Shown here: in pieces, positions 23,524 to 32,255 of the stretch
How the letters are laid out: each line of letters opens with the position of its first letter
How positions within the stretch are numbered: the stretch's first letter is position 1
From: an uncultured Lachnospiraceae bacterium
Lineage (GTDB): Bacteria; Bacillota; Clostridia; Lachnospirales; Lachnospiraceae
Assembly (NCBI GenBank): GCA_947652925.1
Contig: CANTEW010000018.1
Coordinates: forward strand, 1 to 47,547
Direction of reading: 5' to 3'
DNA length: 47,547 nt
The notes under the pieces: model-generated
What the model saw: only the letters and a program-made list of their open reading frames with translations
Databases searched by the model: none
What the model was told of the DNA's origin: nothing
Position numbers and translations under genes: made by a program

Positions 23524-24594
23524 CTACTCCACTTCCACCGTCCATCCGTGGGTATCCTGGATCTTACCCAGCTGGATGCCAGTCACTGTATCGTATAGCC
23601 TCTGGCTCAGCTCTCCGATGCCTCCGTCCCGGATCTGGAACACCTCCTGTTCATAGCGCAGATGGCCCACCGGAGAGATGACTGCCGCCGTCCCGGTCCC
23701 CCATACTTCTTCCAGGGTACCATCCTTTGCAGCTTTCTCCAATTCTTCCACAGAGACTTTTCTCTCTTCCACTGTGTATCCCCATTCTTTACAGAGAGCG
23801 ATACATGTATCCCTGGTCACACCGGGCAGGATGCTGCCATTTAATACAGGGGTCACGACCTTTCCATCGATCTTGAAGAAGATATTCATAGCCCCCACTT
23901 CTTCAATATATCTCCTCTCCACTCCGTCCAGCCACAAGACCTGGGAATACCCTTCCTCATGGGCTTTGATCTGCGCAGCCATGGAAGCCACATAATTGCC
24001 GCCTGTCTTCGTCTCTCCGATACCGCCCCGCACTGCGCGCACATATTCATCCTCGATCCAGATCTTCACTGGATCCAGCCCTTCCGGATAGTATGGGCCT
24101 ACCGGAGAGAGGATGACCATGAATTTATAGGTGTGGGAAGGCCGCACGCCCAGAAACGGATCTGTAGCGATGACAAACGGGCGGATGTAAAGGGATGTTC
24201 CCGGTCTTGTGGGGATCCACCGTTCATCCATCCGCACCACTTTTTTGATACCCTCCAGGAAGATATCATCCGGGATCTCCGGGATCATCAATCGGCGGTT
24301 GGAATTGTTGGCACGCTCCAGGTTCTTATCCGGGCGGAATAATAAAATCTTGCCTTCCTCTGTCTTATAGGCTTTCAGACCCTCGAACATCTCCTGCCCG
24401 TAATGGAACACCATAGCCGCCGGATCCAGCTCCAGATCATGATACGGCACGATCCGCGCGTCATGCCAGCCTTTCCCCTCTGTATAGTCCACTTCCAGCA
24501 TGTGATCTGTAAATATCGTCCCAAATACCAACGGATCGTCCGGGGTGGGTAAAGTCTTCGGTGCTTTTGTCTGTTCCAGTCGGATCTCTGTCAT
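23524..24594 (-). CDS. ilvE: Branched-chain amino acid aminotransferase (type II)
   Basis: A 356-aa PLP enzyme that transaminates the final step of Leu, Ile and Val synthesis. The PLP lysine lies in ETKTGGNYVASM and the substrate region in GVERRYIEEVGAMN. Length and motifs match the longer eukaryote/Firmicute BCAT type. The ATG at 24594 is favoured over the one 12 nt upstream, because the AAAGGG site directly abuts the first ATG. The promoter lies at 24631-24659. Confidence 0.93.
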   Translation of the reverse strand: MTEIRLEQTKAPKTLPTPDDPLVFGTIFTDHMLEVDYTEGKGWHDARIVPYHDLELDPAAMVFHYGQEMFEGLKAYKTEEGKILLFRPDKNLERANNSNRRLMIPEIPDDIFLEGIKKVVRMDERWIPTRPGTSLYIRPFVIATDPFLGVRPSHTYKFMVILSPVGPYYPEGLDPVKIWIEDEYVRAVRGGIGETKTGGNYVASMAAQIKAHEEGYSQVLWLDGVERRYIEEVGAMNIFFKIDGKVVTPVLNGSILPGVTRDTCIALCKEWGYTVEERKVSVEELEKAAKDGTLEEVWGTGTAAVISPVGHLRYEQEVFQIRDGGIGELSQRLYDTVTGIQLGKIQDTHGWTVEVE

Positions 24595-24630
24595 AGTTCT
24601 CTTCATCCCTTTCGTTTTTTCTTATCTTTA

Positions 24631-24659
24631 ACTATAGCACATTTGGGAAAAAGATACAA
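24631..24659 (-). promoter_or_regulatory. ilvE promoter
   Basis: Minus-strand TTGTAT (24654-24659) and TATAGT (24631-24636), spacer 17 bp. The short leader shows no T-box or attenuator. Confidence 0.7.
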
Positions 24660-24666
24660 TTATCTG

Positions 24667-25158
24667 CTACATTTTCCTTTCATATCTCACAAAAGCATAT
24701 TCCAGATCAAAGTAAGTCTGCTCCTCACTGGACGCCGCGATCTCCCACTCCTCCATCTGATCCAGATCAGGAAAAAAGGAATCCGCCTCATAAGCAAAAT
24801 CTATCTTGGTCACATACGCCGTATCACAGAAAGGGAGCATCATCTTATACACACTGTCCCCGCCGATCACATAGATATCCCGGGACGGATACCTCTCCAG
24901 CTCTTCCAGCAGCTGCTGCCGGCTGTGTACGATCTGAGCGCCTTTTACCCGGTACTCCTCATTCCTGGTAAGGACGATGTTCGTCCGCCCGGCCAGGGGC
25001 ATCCCTCCCGGGAAACTCTCCAGGGTCTTTCTCCCCATGACCACCACTTTCCCTATCGTCTCCTGTCGGAAAAATTTCATATCCGCCGGGATGCTCACCA
25101 GGAGTTTATTGTCCTTCCCGATGCCCCAGTTCCTGTCGACCGCAACGATCGTATTCAT
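24667..25158 (-). CDS. folA: Dihydrofolate reductase
   Basis: A 163-aa NADPH-dependent enzyme regenerating tetrahydrofolate. The motifs IVAVDRNWGIGKDNKLLVSIPADMKFFRQ (N-terminal loop), VVMGRKTLESFPGGMPL and YVIGGDSVYKMML are clear. It follows thyA by 15 bp, which is logical because ThyA oxidises methylene-tetrahydrofolate to dihydrofolate. Confidence 0.95.
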   Translation of the reverse strand: MNTIVAVDRNWGIGKDNKLLVSIPADMKFFRQETIGKVVVMGRKTLESFPGGMPLAGRTNIVLTRNEEYRVKGAQIVHSRQQLLEELERYPSRDIYVIGGDSVYKMMLPFCDTAYVTKIDFAYEADSFFPDLDQMEEWEIAASSEEQTYFDLEYAFVRYERKM

Positions 25159-25173
25159 ACGCCTCCCCCTTTC

Positions 25174-26025
25174 CTACACAGCTACCGGGATATCCTTGAC
25201 CTGCGGCCCGGCCTGGTAATCTTTGATCTGCAGACTGTCCACCGTAAAATCATAAAAATCCCGCACTTCCGGATCCAGGGTCACTTTCGGCGCATCATAC
25301 ACCGGCCTCTGGATCAGTTCTCTCACGATCGGGACGTGACGGTCGTATATATGGGCGTCCGCGATCACATGGACCAGTTCCCCCACCCGCATGTCCGAAA
25401 CGATGGCAAACATGTGGACCAGCAATGCATATTGACAGACATTCCAATTATTAGCCACCAGCACGTCCTGGGAGCGCTGGTTCAGTATGGCATTCAATGT
25501 CAGCTCCTCCTCCCCGGGCCGCTGAGTCACATTGAACGTCATAGAATAAGCACAGGGATACAGAGCCATCTCATGGAGATCCTGATGCACGAACAGATTG
25601 GTGAGTATCCGGCGGCTGTACGGATTATGGCGCAGGTCATAGAGGACCCGGTCCACCTGATCCATCATCCCTTCCTTATAAGAATGTTCCACCCCCAGCT
25701 GATACCCATAGGCTTTGCCGATGGAACCTGTCTCATCCGCCCAGCTGTCCCAGATATGGCTGTTCAGGTCGTGGATGTTATTTGACTTTTTCTGCCAGAT
25801 CCACAGTAATTCATCAAATGCGTTGCGGATACCTGTTTTCCGCAGGGTCATAGCAGGAAATTCCTTGCGCAGGTCATAGCGGTTCACCACGGCAAACCTC
25901 TTGATCGTATAGGCCGGCTCTCTGGTATCCTGCCAGATGGGACGCACTTTCTCCCCACGGGTGTCCACTCCGTTCTCCAGGATATCCTGGCACATATTTA
26001 TGAAAATGTTATCTGCGATACTCAT
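25174..26025 (-). CDS. thyA: Thymidylate synthase, divergent
   Basis: A 283-aa enzyme methylating dUMP to dTMP. The nucleophile is C158 in ALYPCAYSMTF, where most ThyA proteins have PCH. QRSQD (183-187) and the IADAHIYDRH motif (~221-230) match the dUMP-binding residues. The usual FLGVPFNI reads LVANNWNV. It is therefore ThyA-like but noticeably diverged. The folA partner downstream supports a thymidylate role. A consensus promoter lies at 26051-26079. Confidence 0.88.
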   Translation of the reverse strand: MSIADNIFINMCQDILENGVDTRGEKVRPIWQDTREPAYTIKRFAVVNRYDLRKEFPAMTLRKTGIRNAFDELLWIWQKKSNNIHDLNSHIWDSWADETGSIGKAYGYQLGVEHSYKEGMMDQVDRVLYDLRHNPYSRRILTNLFVHQDLHEMALYPCAYSMTFNVTQRPGEEELTLNAILNQRSQDVLVANNWNVCQYALLVHMFAIVSDMRVGELVHVIADAHIYDRHVPIVRELIQRPVYDAPKVTLDPEVRDFYDFTVDSLQIKDYQAGPQVKDIPVAV

Positions 26026-26050
26026 CGTTTCTCCCTTTCACTTTTTTTAC

Positions 26051-26079
26051 AAGATAACATCTCTTATCAGATGTGTCAA
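26051..26079 (-). promoter_or_regulatory. thyA-folA promoter
   Basis: Minus-strand TTGACA (26074-26079) and TATCTT (26051-26056), spacer 17 bp, just upstream of the thyA start. Confidence 0.75.
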
Positions 26080-26136
26080 TCTTTTCTATCGCTTTAGTAC
26101 TCCATCCAGACAGTAAAAATATAGAACAAAAAATAC

Positions 26137-26165
26137 TTGGTAATATAAACTGATCAGTTTATGAT
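26137..26165 (+). promoter_or_regulatory. Promoter with 18-bp palindromic operator before the 108-aa gene
   Basis: TTGGTA (26137-26142) and TATGAT (26160-26165) have a 17-bp spacer almost filled by the perfect palindrome ATAAACTGATCAGTTTAT (26145-26162). Such placement fits a TetR/MarR-type repressor site. No such regulator is encoded in the window. Confidence 0.6.
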
Positions 26166-26244
26166 AACAGTATCATCAATGATCTGTAAAAGGCTCCAAG
26201 CCTCCGATGATCGAACAAAGACTTGAAAGGCAGGTAGAAAACAT

Positions 26245-26571
26245 ATGGACTACGAAAACATCGACCAACTCATGGATAGGTATGCTCTGTTACTGAAGAT
26301 CAGATTTAATAACAACGATCATGATAATCTTTTCCTTGAAGATGAGATATTCAACACAAAACAGCGACTCCAGGCCCAGCAAGTTTCTACAGAAACACTT
26401 CAGGCTCTAGTGTACTGTACCGCTCATATTCAGCAAAACTCCTTGCCCAATCTTTCATCAGACTGTGTTGGCTTCGATCAACGATGCCACCGCATCGCCT
26501 CACTCAGCCGCCTTGCTGCTGAAAGATCGTCCGGCAGATCTTTGCTAAACATGAACGGTACAGTACACTAG
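26245..26571 (+). CDS. Hypothetical protein, 108 aa
   Basis: A soluble, mostly helical 108-aa protein (starts MDYENIDQLMDRYALLL) with no signal or membrane segment. AAAGGCAGG upstream and the palindromic promoter at 26137 support expression. It lies alone between divergent thyA and the convergent sensor kinase. I recognise no family. The more AT-rich first half and the composition of the C-terminal Ser/Arg part differ, so the 3' half may be recently added. Confidence 0.55.
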   Translation: MDYENIDQLMDRYALLLKIRFNNNDHDNLFLEDEIFNTKQRLQAQQVSTETLQALVYCTAHIQQNSLPNLSSDCVGFDQRCHRIASLSRLAAERSSGRSLLNMNGTVH

Positions 26572-26600
26572 AAGAACGTTATAGCGTCCGGTGAGCCAGA

Positions 26601-27572
26601 TCACAAAAGCGGGACAAAGCTGATCGACACCTTTGTCCCGCTCCCCACCCGGGATGTCACTGTGACCGTGTGGGACAGCTCCCCCAACACTCTCTTACAG
26701 AGATACATCCCGATACCTGTAGCCCGTTTATCTTCCCTTCCATTGTATCCGGTAAATCCTTTCTCCCAGATCCGGGGCAGATCCTCCGGCGCGATCCCAA
26801 TGCCTGTATCCTGGATCACCAGGACTCCTTCCCCCTCCTGATAAATGGATATACAGCCTTTGTTGGTATATTTAAGGGCGTTGGACAGGATCTGCCCGAT
26901 GACAAACACCAGCCATTTTTCGTCTGTGACCACCTGGCCTTCAAGGGGTTCCAGATCCAGCCGGATCTTCTTCTGGATAAATATAGACGCATATTTACGC
27001 ACCGCCTGCCTGACCAGATCCTCCAGGGGATATCTCCGGAAGACATAATCCGTTGAACTGCTCCCCAGACGTATGTAAGAAAGAGCCATCTCCACATACT
27101 GCTCGATCTTAAAAAGCTCCGCCTGCAGATCCCGCCCCATCTGCGTATCCTCTCCCTGACAGATCAGACGCATGGCCGCGATCGGTGTCTTCACTTGATG
27201 CGTCCAGAGCATATAATAATCCAGTGCCTCCTGCTGCTCCCGTCTGCCCATGGCAAGGCAGTCCTCCTTCTCTTCCCACAGCATCTTCAGCAGACAGAGA
27301 TACTCTTCTTCCAGGAGATCTTTTGGTGCGGGAAGATCTGGGAAACCCTGGGCCACTTCCGCCTGCATACGGACCAGGTATCCATACCTGCACCAATACC
27401 CATAGAGATCCGCCGCCGCTGCCACCAGCCCTACAGCCAGGCACATAGTCAGTCCATAGAGCAGGGGTTCCCACGGAAGATCATACAGTTGATATACCAG
27501 ACTCAATAGCAGGCTGCACACCACCGATACGATCCACACCCTTCTCCTGTCCCTTATATAAGACAACACCAC
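26601..27572 (-). CDS. Intramembrane-sensing histidine kinase, BceS-like
   Basis: A kinase of ~323 aa with two membrane helices near residues 10-55 separated by only a few extracellular residues, the BceS pattern in which the signal comes through a transporter. The phosphoacceptor is in WTHQVKTPIAAM; ILSNALKYT (N box), DTGIGI and GIGMYLCKRVL (G boxes) are present. The start is one of two adjacent GTG codons (27572 or 27569), since the upstream extension would run into the regulator gene. No BceAB transporter lies alongside. A terminator hairpin overlaps the last codons. Confidence 0.9.
   Translation of the reverse strand: MVLSYIRDRRRVWIVSVVCSLLLSLVYQLYDLPWEPLLYGLTMCLAVGLVAAAADLYGYWCRYGYLVRMQAEVAQGFPDLPAPKDLLEEEYLCLLKMLWEEKEDCLAMGRREQQEALDYYMLWTHQVKTPIAAMRLICQGEDTQMGRDLQAELFKIEQYVEMALSYIRLGSSSTDYVFRRYPLEDLVRQAVRKYASIFIQKKIRLDLEPLEGQVVTDEKWLVFVIGQILSNALKYTNKGCISIYQEGEGVLVIQDTGIGIAPEDLPRIWEKGFTGYNGREDKRATGIGMYLCKRVLGELSHTVTVTSRVGSGTKVSISFVPLL
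26604..26642 (-). terminator. Terminator embedded in the kinase 3' coding end
   Basis: AGCGGGACAAAG (26608-26619) and its exact complement (26631-26642) form a 12-bp stem whose short U run on the minus strand overlaps the final codons, a few bases before the stop. Confidence 0.7.
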
Positions 27573-27591
27573 ATTTTTTCCCCGCTCTTTA

Positions 27592-28290
27592 CTACTCAAT
27601 GATATACCCCATCCCTTTCTTGGTCCGTATAAGATCCGAGATCCCCAGGGAAGAGAGCTTCCGGCGCAGGCGTGCCACATTTACGGTCAATGTATTCTCA
27701 TCTATATAACTGTCTGTCTCCCACAGTCGGGTCATCAGCACATCACGGCTGACCACCCTCCCTTTATTTTCCATCAGAGTCTGCAGGATGCGGTGATCGT
27801 TCTTCGTCAGGTCGATCCTCTTCCCCTGGTAACTCAAAGACATATCTTCCGTATTAAGGACCGCCCCCTTATGTTCCAGCCAGTGGAGCTGATCGCCGAA
27901 ATCATATGCTCTGCGCATGACCGCCCGGATCTTCGCCATCAGCACCTGCAGGTCGAAAGGCTTAGAGATAAAATCATCCGCCCCCATGTTCACCGCCATC
28001 ACAACATTCATATTATCCGCAGCCGACGACAAAAAGATCACCGGGACCTTCGACACTTCCCGGATCTTCCGGCACCAGTAGAACCCATCGTAAAATGGGA
28101 GCGAGATATCCAGCAATACCAGCTGAGGCTTCCACTCCAGGAACCTGCCCATGACATCCCGAAGATCCTCCACAGCCTCCCCCACATAGCCCCAGGAAGC
28201 CACATGGCCGCACACCGCCTCCGCGATCGCCGGGTCATCCTCCACGATCAATATCTTATACCGCCTGCCCTCATCTGCCGTTATACTCAT
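27592..28290 (-). CDS. OmpR-type response regulator, BceR-like
   Basis: A 232-aa regulator. The receiver domain carries VEDD, the phosphoacceptor Asp in LVLLDISLPFYDG, and FISKPFDLQ. The C-terminal winged helix has VNVARLRRKL and RTKKGMGYIIE, typical of BceR/GraR-type regulators of peptide-antibiotic resistance. The next gene is its kinase, ~20 bp after the stop. Promoter at 28343-28371. Confidence 0.92.
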   Translation of the reverse strand: MSITADEGRRYKILIVEDDPAIAEAVCGHVASWGYVGEAVEDLRDVMGRFLEWKPQLVLLDISLPFYDGFYWCRKIREVSKVPVIFLSSAADNMNVVMAVNMGADDFISKPFDLQVLMAKIRAVMRRAYDFGDQLHWLEHKGAVLNTEDMSLSYQGKRIDLTKNDHRILQTLMENKGRVVSRDVLMTRLWETDSYIDENTLTVNVARLRRKLSSLGISDLIRTKKGMGYIIE

Positions 28291-28342
28291 GATATGCTAC
28301 CGTCCCCTATCCTTTTATAGTATGATCTGTCCTTATACATCT

Positions 28343-28371
28343 ATTATAGATCCAAACACCGTAAAATGCAA
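28343..28371 (-). promoter_or_regulatory. Promoter of the BceRS-like operon
   Basis: Minus-strand TTGCAT (28366-28371) and TATAAT (28343-28348), 17-bp spacer. Confidence 0.75.
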
Positions 28372-28475
28372 AAAACTATTGCATCCCATCCCTGTGGAGT
28401 ATAGAATATAGATAAAGCATCACCGTCCACAAACTGGTCAGTGACAATAATAAATATCAGGAGGTCCGCAAAGAT

Positions 28476-28880
28476 ATGACTTACCAATTTACGAAAGATC
28501 TTGAAACTGGAAATGCCACCATTGACTCTGAACACCGCCAGCTGATCCAAGCGATCAACGATCTCCTCAGCGCCTGTTCTTCCGGGAAAGGCAGAGCCGA
28601 GCTGGAAAAGACGACCCGCTTCCTCTCCGATTACACAGCCAAACATTTCTCACACGAAGAGATGCTCCAAAAGCAGAGCCGCTACCCAGACTATACCAAC
28701 CATCACAGATATCATGAAGAGTTCAAAAAAGTAGTGGCCGACATCTCACGCCGCCTGGCTCAAGAAGGCCCCACCATCACACTGGTCGGCCAGGTGAACA
28801 CTGCGATCGGCGGATGGCTGCTCAATCACATCAAACAAGAAGACAAAAAACTGGCCGCACACATCAAAGCCAATAGTTAG
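28476..28880 (+). CDS. Bacteriohemerythrin
   Basis: A 134-aa non-haem diiron four-helix protein that binds O2 (or NO) in the cytoplasm. The ligand pattern is visible: DSEHRQLI (first His), H..HEEMLQ (His and Glu on helix 2), then HHRYHEEF and the C-terminal NHIKQEDKKL. It is a stand-alone domain without a signalling fusion. In an anaerobe it probably scavenges oxygen or protects iron enzymes. AGGAGG precedes the ATG. It is divergent from the BceRS-like operon. Confidence 0.93.
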   Translation: MTYQFTKDLETGNATIDSEHRQLIQAINDLLSACSSGKGRAELEKTTRFLSDYTAKHFSHEEMLQKQSRYPDYTNHHRYHEEFKKVVADISRRLAQEGPTITLVGQVNTAIGGWLLNHIKQEDKKLAAHIKANS

Positions 28881-28897
28881 GTACATAAAAATGATCG

Positions 28898-28917
28898 GGG
28901 GCGTGTCCGCACGCCCC
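28898..28917. terminator. GC-rich hairpin between convergent genes
   Basis: GGGGCGTG and CACGCCCC pair around a TCCG tetraloop. On the minus strand it is followed by CGATCATTTTTA, so it best serves as a terminator for the ABC permease gene; on the plus strand it follows hemerythrin. Confidence 0.65.
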
Positions 28918-28922
28918 TGCTG

Positions 28923-31004
28923 TCATTTCAGATCTGGCATCTGCCCTTTAAGGACCTGACAATATTCCGTAACACTGTATCCTTTATCATTAAATTCCAC
29001 TACAGCACCTAAACTGTCCTCAAACTCTATATATCCGTTATCACATTCCTCACTGACCAGGCAGGGGAGCAGCTCTGCTATCTGTGCCCTATCCTGTATC
29101 TTCTCCTCCTTACTGTCCTCCCCATCCCGGGTCTGATAGTCATACAAAGTGATACTCTCCACTTCTTTGGGATCAAAAGCCTCCACTAATCCCGCTTTCT
29201 GTTTTTCCAGCACAGCCAGCGTCCTGGTAAAAGAAGGATAGATGAAATAATCATCGTTCTCGATCATACCCGCCCGTTCCTGGTCTACATCCTGCCCGTT
29301 TATCTTGGAACCCCAATGGGCAGTCAGTTTCATACGCCCTATCGGTATCTCATCTTTCAGCGTATGCTCATCTATCTGCATCAATTCTGCCCGATAGGTC
29401 TTCAGAAACTCCGCTCTCTCCTGTGCATTCCCCTCAAAGACCGACGTACGGCCGCCTTTGCTGGAAATGATCGTTGCCTGCTCGATGCAGCTCTCCAGTT
29501 CCTCTTCCGTCATGGTCGTCAGCGGATAGGTCGTCTTCTTATAAGCCTCACTATTAAACAGCGATAAAAGCTGCTGTTTGTACTGGCTATGATCCACATA
29601 GTACCCTCTGAAGGCGACCCGATCTTTGCCAAGCCCGTATACCACCTTTACATAGCGGATCTCATCTGCTCTTGTGCCATCTTTCTTTCTATATTCCGTA
29701 CCATCCTGGAGCTTTACCTTCTCCAGACTATTTTCCATGATCTCCTGCAGTATCTCATACACTTGAGGATCCCTGGCCTGTTTTTCCATGGCTTCCTTCT
29801 GTTCCTGTCCACGATCTTTATACATGTTCCTAAAACTGCTGTAGTCTGTGTCACCCACCTGGATATCCACCCACTGCAGACTGTCCTGTTCCGGGAAAAA
29901 ACGATCATATCCGAACACATCTCCATAATAAATCCCGATCACCAGCAGAGAAGTGACGATCGACGCCCCCATCATCCACGTATGCGCCATCACCCGCCGG
30001 ACATCGCCCTCGTAGATGACTTCCATGATGCCATGGATCAGTACGCCGCCCAAGAGTACGCCGAAGAGCATCCATCCAAGGTACCCGCGCACCGCCACGC
30101 TGTAAAACAAGATCCCAGAACACAAGATGACCAGCACCTCGATCATATATTGGATCACTTTCCCCAGCCGGAAGAACGCCATCGTACGACCCGCTGCCTC
30201 AGAAGGGCGTTTCTTATACAGACAGAAACATAAAACAAACAACACCACCACCGCCAGGCCGCCCATGATCCAGACCTTACTCTCCACCACAAAAGGATCG
30301 CCGGACTGACAGGTAAGGTAAGAGACTACTGGGGAAAGCCTTTCAAAAAACTTTTGGACCCTTGTCTCCCCAGAGAAAAATGTATCAAAAAAAGTTGACG
30401 CCAATCCCTGCAAGATCCCACTCATGAGGGGACTGTAGAAAGTCAGCACAAAGGCTCCCAGCACACCCGTCAGCACTTTTCCCGTGAGCATCATGGCCAG
30501 GACCACCACCAGATACATCAGTACATAAAACATACATTGGTAGAGAAAACTCAGCAGCGAGATCCTGACCACATCCCCCTGGAAGATCCCATGGATGATA
30601 CCCACCACATAGACCAACAGCAGATTGACCAGGTAAGGGACAGCATAATATAAAACCCCCAGGACAACCCTGCCAAAAAATATCTTTTCCCTGCGCACCG
30701 GCAGGCTATGGTAAAAATCCGTCTTGACCCTGGAATGCAGCCACGAAAAGCTGCTGACCCCTGTCAGGAGAGCGCTGCCCATGGTCATCATCGCCAAAAA
30801 TGGGAATCGGGTGCCCGCAATCAGCCGTATATAAGCTTCTATAGCCTCCGCCTGCGTCAGATCCCTCGACTGGATGATCTCCAGATATAACATACCCATG
30901 ACCGGCAGGCTCAGGAAAAATCCCAAAAAGATCAAAGCCGGGATCCATACCTGTTTTTTCATCGTCTCCTTTAAGATATTAAAAGATAAGATCTTTGACT
31001 TCAT
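28923..31004 (-). CDS. Large ABC-2-type permease, YtrC/D-like
   Basis: A 693-aa membrane protein. The N-terminal ~390 residues carry about eight or more hydrophobic helices (near 17-40, 65-85, 110-140, 155-210, 240-262, 290-330, 345-370). The C-terminal ~300 residues are a soluble extracytoplasmic domain rich in charged residues. This architecture recurs beside YtrB-like ATPases and GntR regulators in Firmicutes and is linked to cell-wall-antibiotic responses. It overlaps the ATPase gene by 26 bp. Exact substrate unknown. Confidence 0.82.
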   Translation of the reverse strand: MKSKILSFNILKETMKKQVWIPALIFLGFFLSLPVMGMLYLEIIQSRDLTQAEAIEAYIRLIAGTRFPFLAMMTMGSALLTGVSSFSWLHSRVKTDFYHSLPVRREKIFFGRVVLGVLYYAVPYLVNLLLVYVVGIIHGIFQGDVVRISLLSFLYQCMFYVLMYLVVVLAMMLTGKVLTGVLGAFVLTFYSPLMSGILQGLASTFFDTFFSGETRVQKFFERLSPVVSYLTCQSGDPFVVESKVWIMGGLAVVVLFVLCFCLYKKRPSEAAGRTMAFFRLGKVIQYMIEVLVILCSGILFYSVAVRGYLGWMLFGVLLGGVLIHGIMEVIYEGDVRRVMAHTWMMGASIVTSLLVIGIYYGDVFGYDRFFPEQDSLQWVDIQVGDTDYSSFRNMYKDRGQEQKEAMEKQARDPQVYEILQEIMENSLEKVKLQDGTEYRKKDGTRADEIRYVKVVYGLGKDRVAFRGYYVDHSQYKQQLLSLFNSEAYKKTTYPLTTMTEEELESCIEQATIISSKGGRTSVFEGNAQERAEFLKTYRAELMQIDEHTLKDEIPIGRMKLTAHWGSKINGQDVDQERAGMIENDDYFIYPSFTRTLAVLEKQKAGLVEAFDPKEVESITLYDYQTRDGEDSKEEKIQDRAQIAELLPCLVSEECDNGYIEFEDSLGAVVEFNDKGYSVTEYCQVLKGQMPDLK

Positions 31005-31881
31005 AGCCAGCCACCTCCGTTTCGCTGATAAAGATCTCCTCCAATGTCAGCGGGATGATCTCGCAGAACAAAGGATCTTTTTCCTGTATACGTCTCATGA
31101 TCTCTGAACGGGTCCCCCGCGCCGTCACCATCAAAAGAGAACCCTGATGGGCACAGCGGATCACATCCAACTCCTGCAGGAGCTTCTTCTCCTGCTCATC
31201 TTCCGGTATCACACACTGTACTTTATGCAGATGGAGCTTCATATCTTCCAGGTTCTCCGACAGGAGGATCCCTCCTTTGTGCAAAAGCCCCACGTTCTCG
31301 CAGATATCTTCCAGCTCCCTCAGGTTATGGGACGCGATCACCGGCGTGAACTCCCTCTCCATGATCTCTGTGGCGAACATCCCTTTCACCGCCTGGCGCA
31401 TCACCGGATCCAGACCGTCAAAAGTCTCGTCGCACAACAGATACTTTGTATTGGCGCTTATGCCCAAGACCGCACTCAGCTGCTTCTTCATGCCTTTGGA
31501 GAATGTGCGGATCCTCCGTCCTTTTTCCAGGCCAAACTGCGTGAGCAGTCTATAAAACCGTCCCGTGTCAAATTTCGGATAAAACTGTCTGTAATACCGT
31601 TCCATGTCGATCGGCGTGCCATTGGAAAAGAAATAACTGTCATCTGAGATATAGAAGATCTCACATTTCGTCTCCTCATCCTCAAAAACGGGCCGTCCGT
31701 CCACGGTGATCGTCCCTTCGTCCTGCTTTAAGATACCGCAGAGCATGCGCAGCAAAGTACTCTTTCCGGCCCCGTTCGTCCCCACCAGGCCGAACACTTC
31801 CCCTTGGCGGATCTCCAGGGACAGGCTGTTGACCGCCTGCACATCATCGAACTTTTTACTGACACCTATCGTCTGTATCAT
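30979..31881 (-). CDS. ABC transporter ATP-binding protein, YtrB-like
   Basis: A 300-aa ATPase with Walker A GTNGAGKST (~34-42), signature TFSKGMKKQLS, Walker B YLLCDETFDGLDP and the H-loop VIASHNLRELE. The ~80-residue C-terminal extension is typical of ABC-2 exporter ATPases. It overlaps the GntR gene by 4 bp and the permease gene by 26 bp, so the three are one operon. Confidence 0.92.
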   Translation of the reverse strand: MIQTIGVSKKFDDVQAVNSLSLEIRQGEVFGLVGTNGAGKSTLLRMLCGILKQDEGTITVDGRPVFEDEETKCEIFYISDDSYFFSNGTPIDMERYYRQFYPKFDTGRFYRLLTQFGLEKGRRIRTFSKGMKKQLSAVLGISANTKYLLCDETFDGLDPVMRQAVKGMFATEIMEREFTPVIASHNLRELEDICENVGLLHKGGILLSENLEDMKLHLHKVQCVIPEDEQEKKLLQELDVIRCAHQGSLLMVTARGTRSEIMRRIQEKDPLFCEIIPLTLEEIFISETEVAGYEVKDLIF

Positions 31882-32255
31882 ATGGCTCCCTCCCTATAAT
31901 GATCATCGGCAAATCTCAAGAACTCCTCCCTGGAAACCCCATAAGTCCTGCCCTTCTTTATCAGATCCAGGAGTTCCTGAAAGAACATCTCCCGTTTCCT
32001 GGAGGCTGCCTCCATATCGTGGGAGACAAAATTCCCCCGCCCTTTCACTGGGTAGACAAAACCCTCCTGCTCCAACTGAGCATACGCCCTCTGGATCGTG
32101 TTCGGATTGATGGACAGATCCATCGCCAGCCTGCGCACCGATGGGAGCTGGCTGTCCGGCGGGAGCGCCCCGTTCAAGATCAATGCCTGGAACTTCTCCA
32201 CGATCTGCTCATAAATGGGCCGTCGGTCTTGATAATCAAGAATGATCATACACAT
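31878..32255 (-). CDS. GntR/YtrA-family repressor
   Basis: A 125-aa regulator. The N-terminal GntR winged helix (DYQDRRPIYEQIVEKFQALI, LPSVRRLAMDLSINPNTIQRAYAQLEQEGFV) is followed by a short YtrA-type helical tail for dimerisation rather than a full effector domain. It probably represses its own operon until cell-wall-active compounds appear, as known for YtrA. First gene of the operon, with a consensus promoter. Confidence 0.92.
   Translation of the reverse strand: MCMIILDYQDRRPIYEQIVEKFQALILNGALPPDSQLPSVRRLAMDLSINPNTIQRAYAQLEQEGFVYPVKGRGNFVSHDMEAASRKREMFFQELLDLIKKGRTYGVSREEFLRFADDHYREGAI

Noticed and set aside
24607-24666. T-box or leader-peptide attenuator before ilvE
   Set aside because: The leader is only ~30 nt from the promoter start site to the gene, too short for such control.
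26215-26250. CRISPR or tandem repeat array anywhere in the window
   Set aside because: No regularly spaced direct repeats were found on reading; only dispersed MITE ends and short operator repeats.
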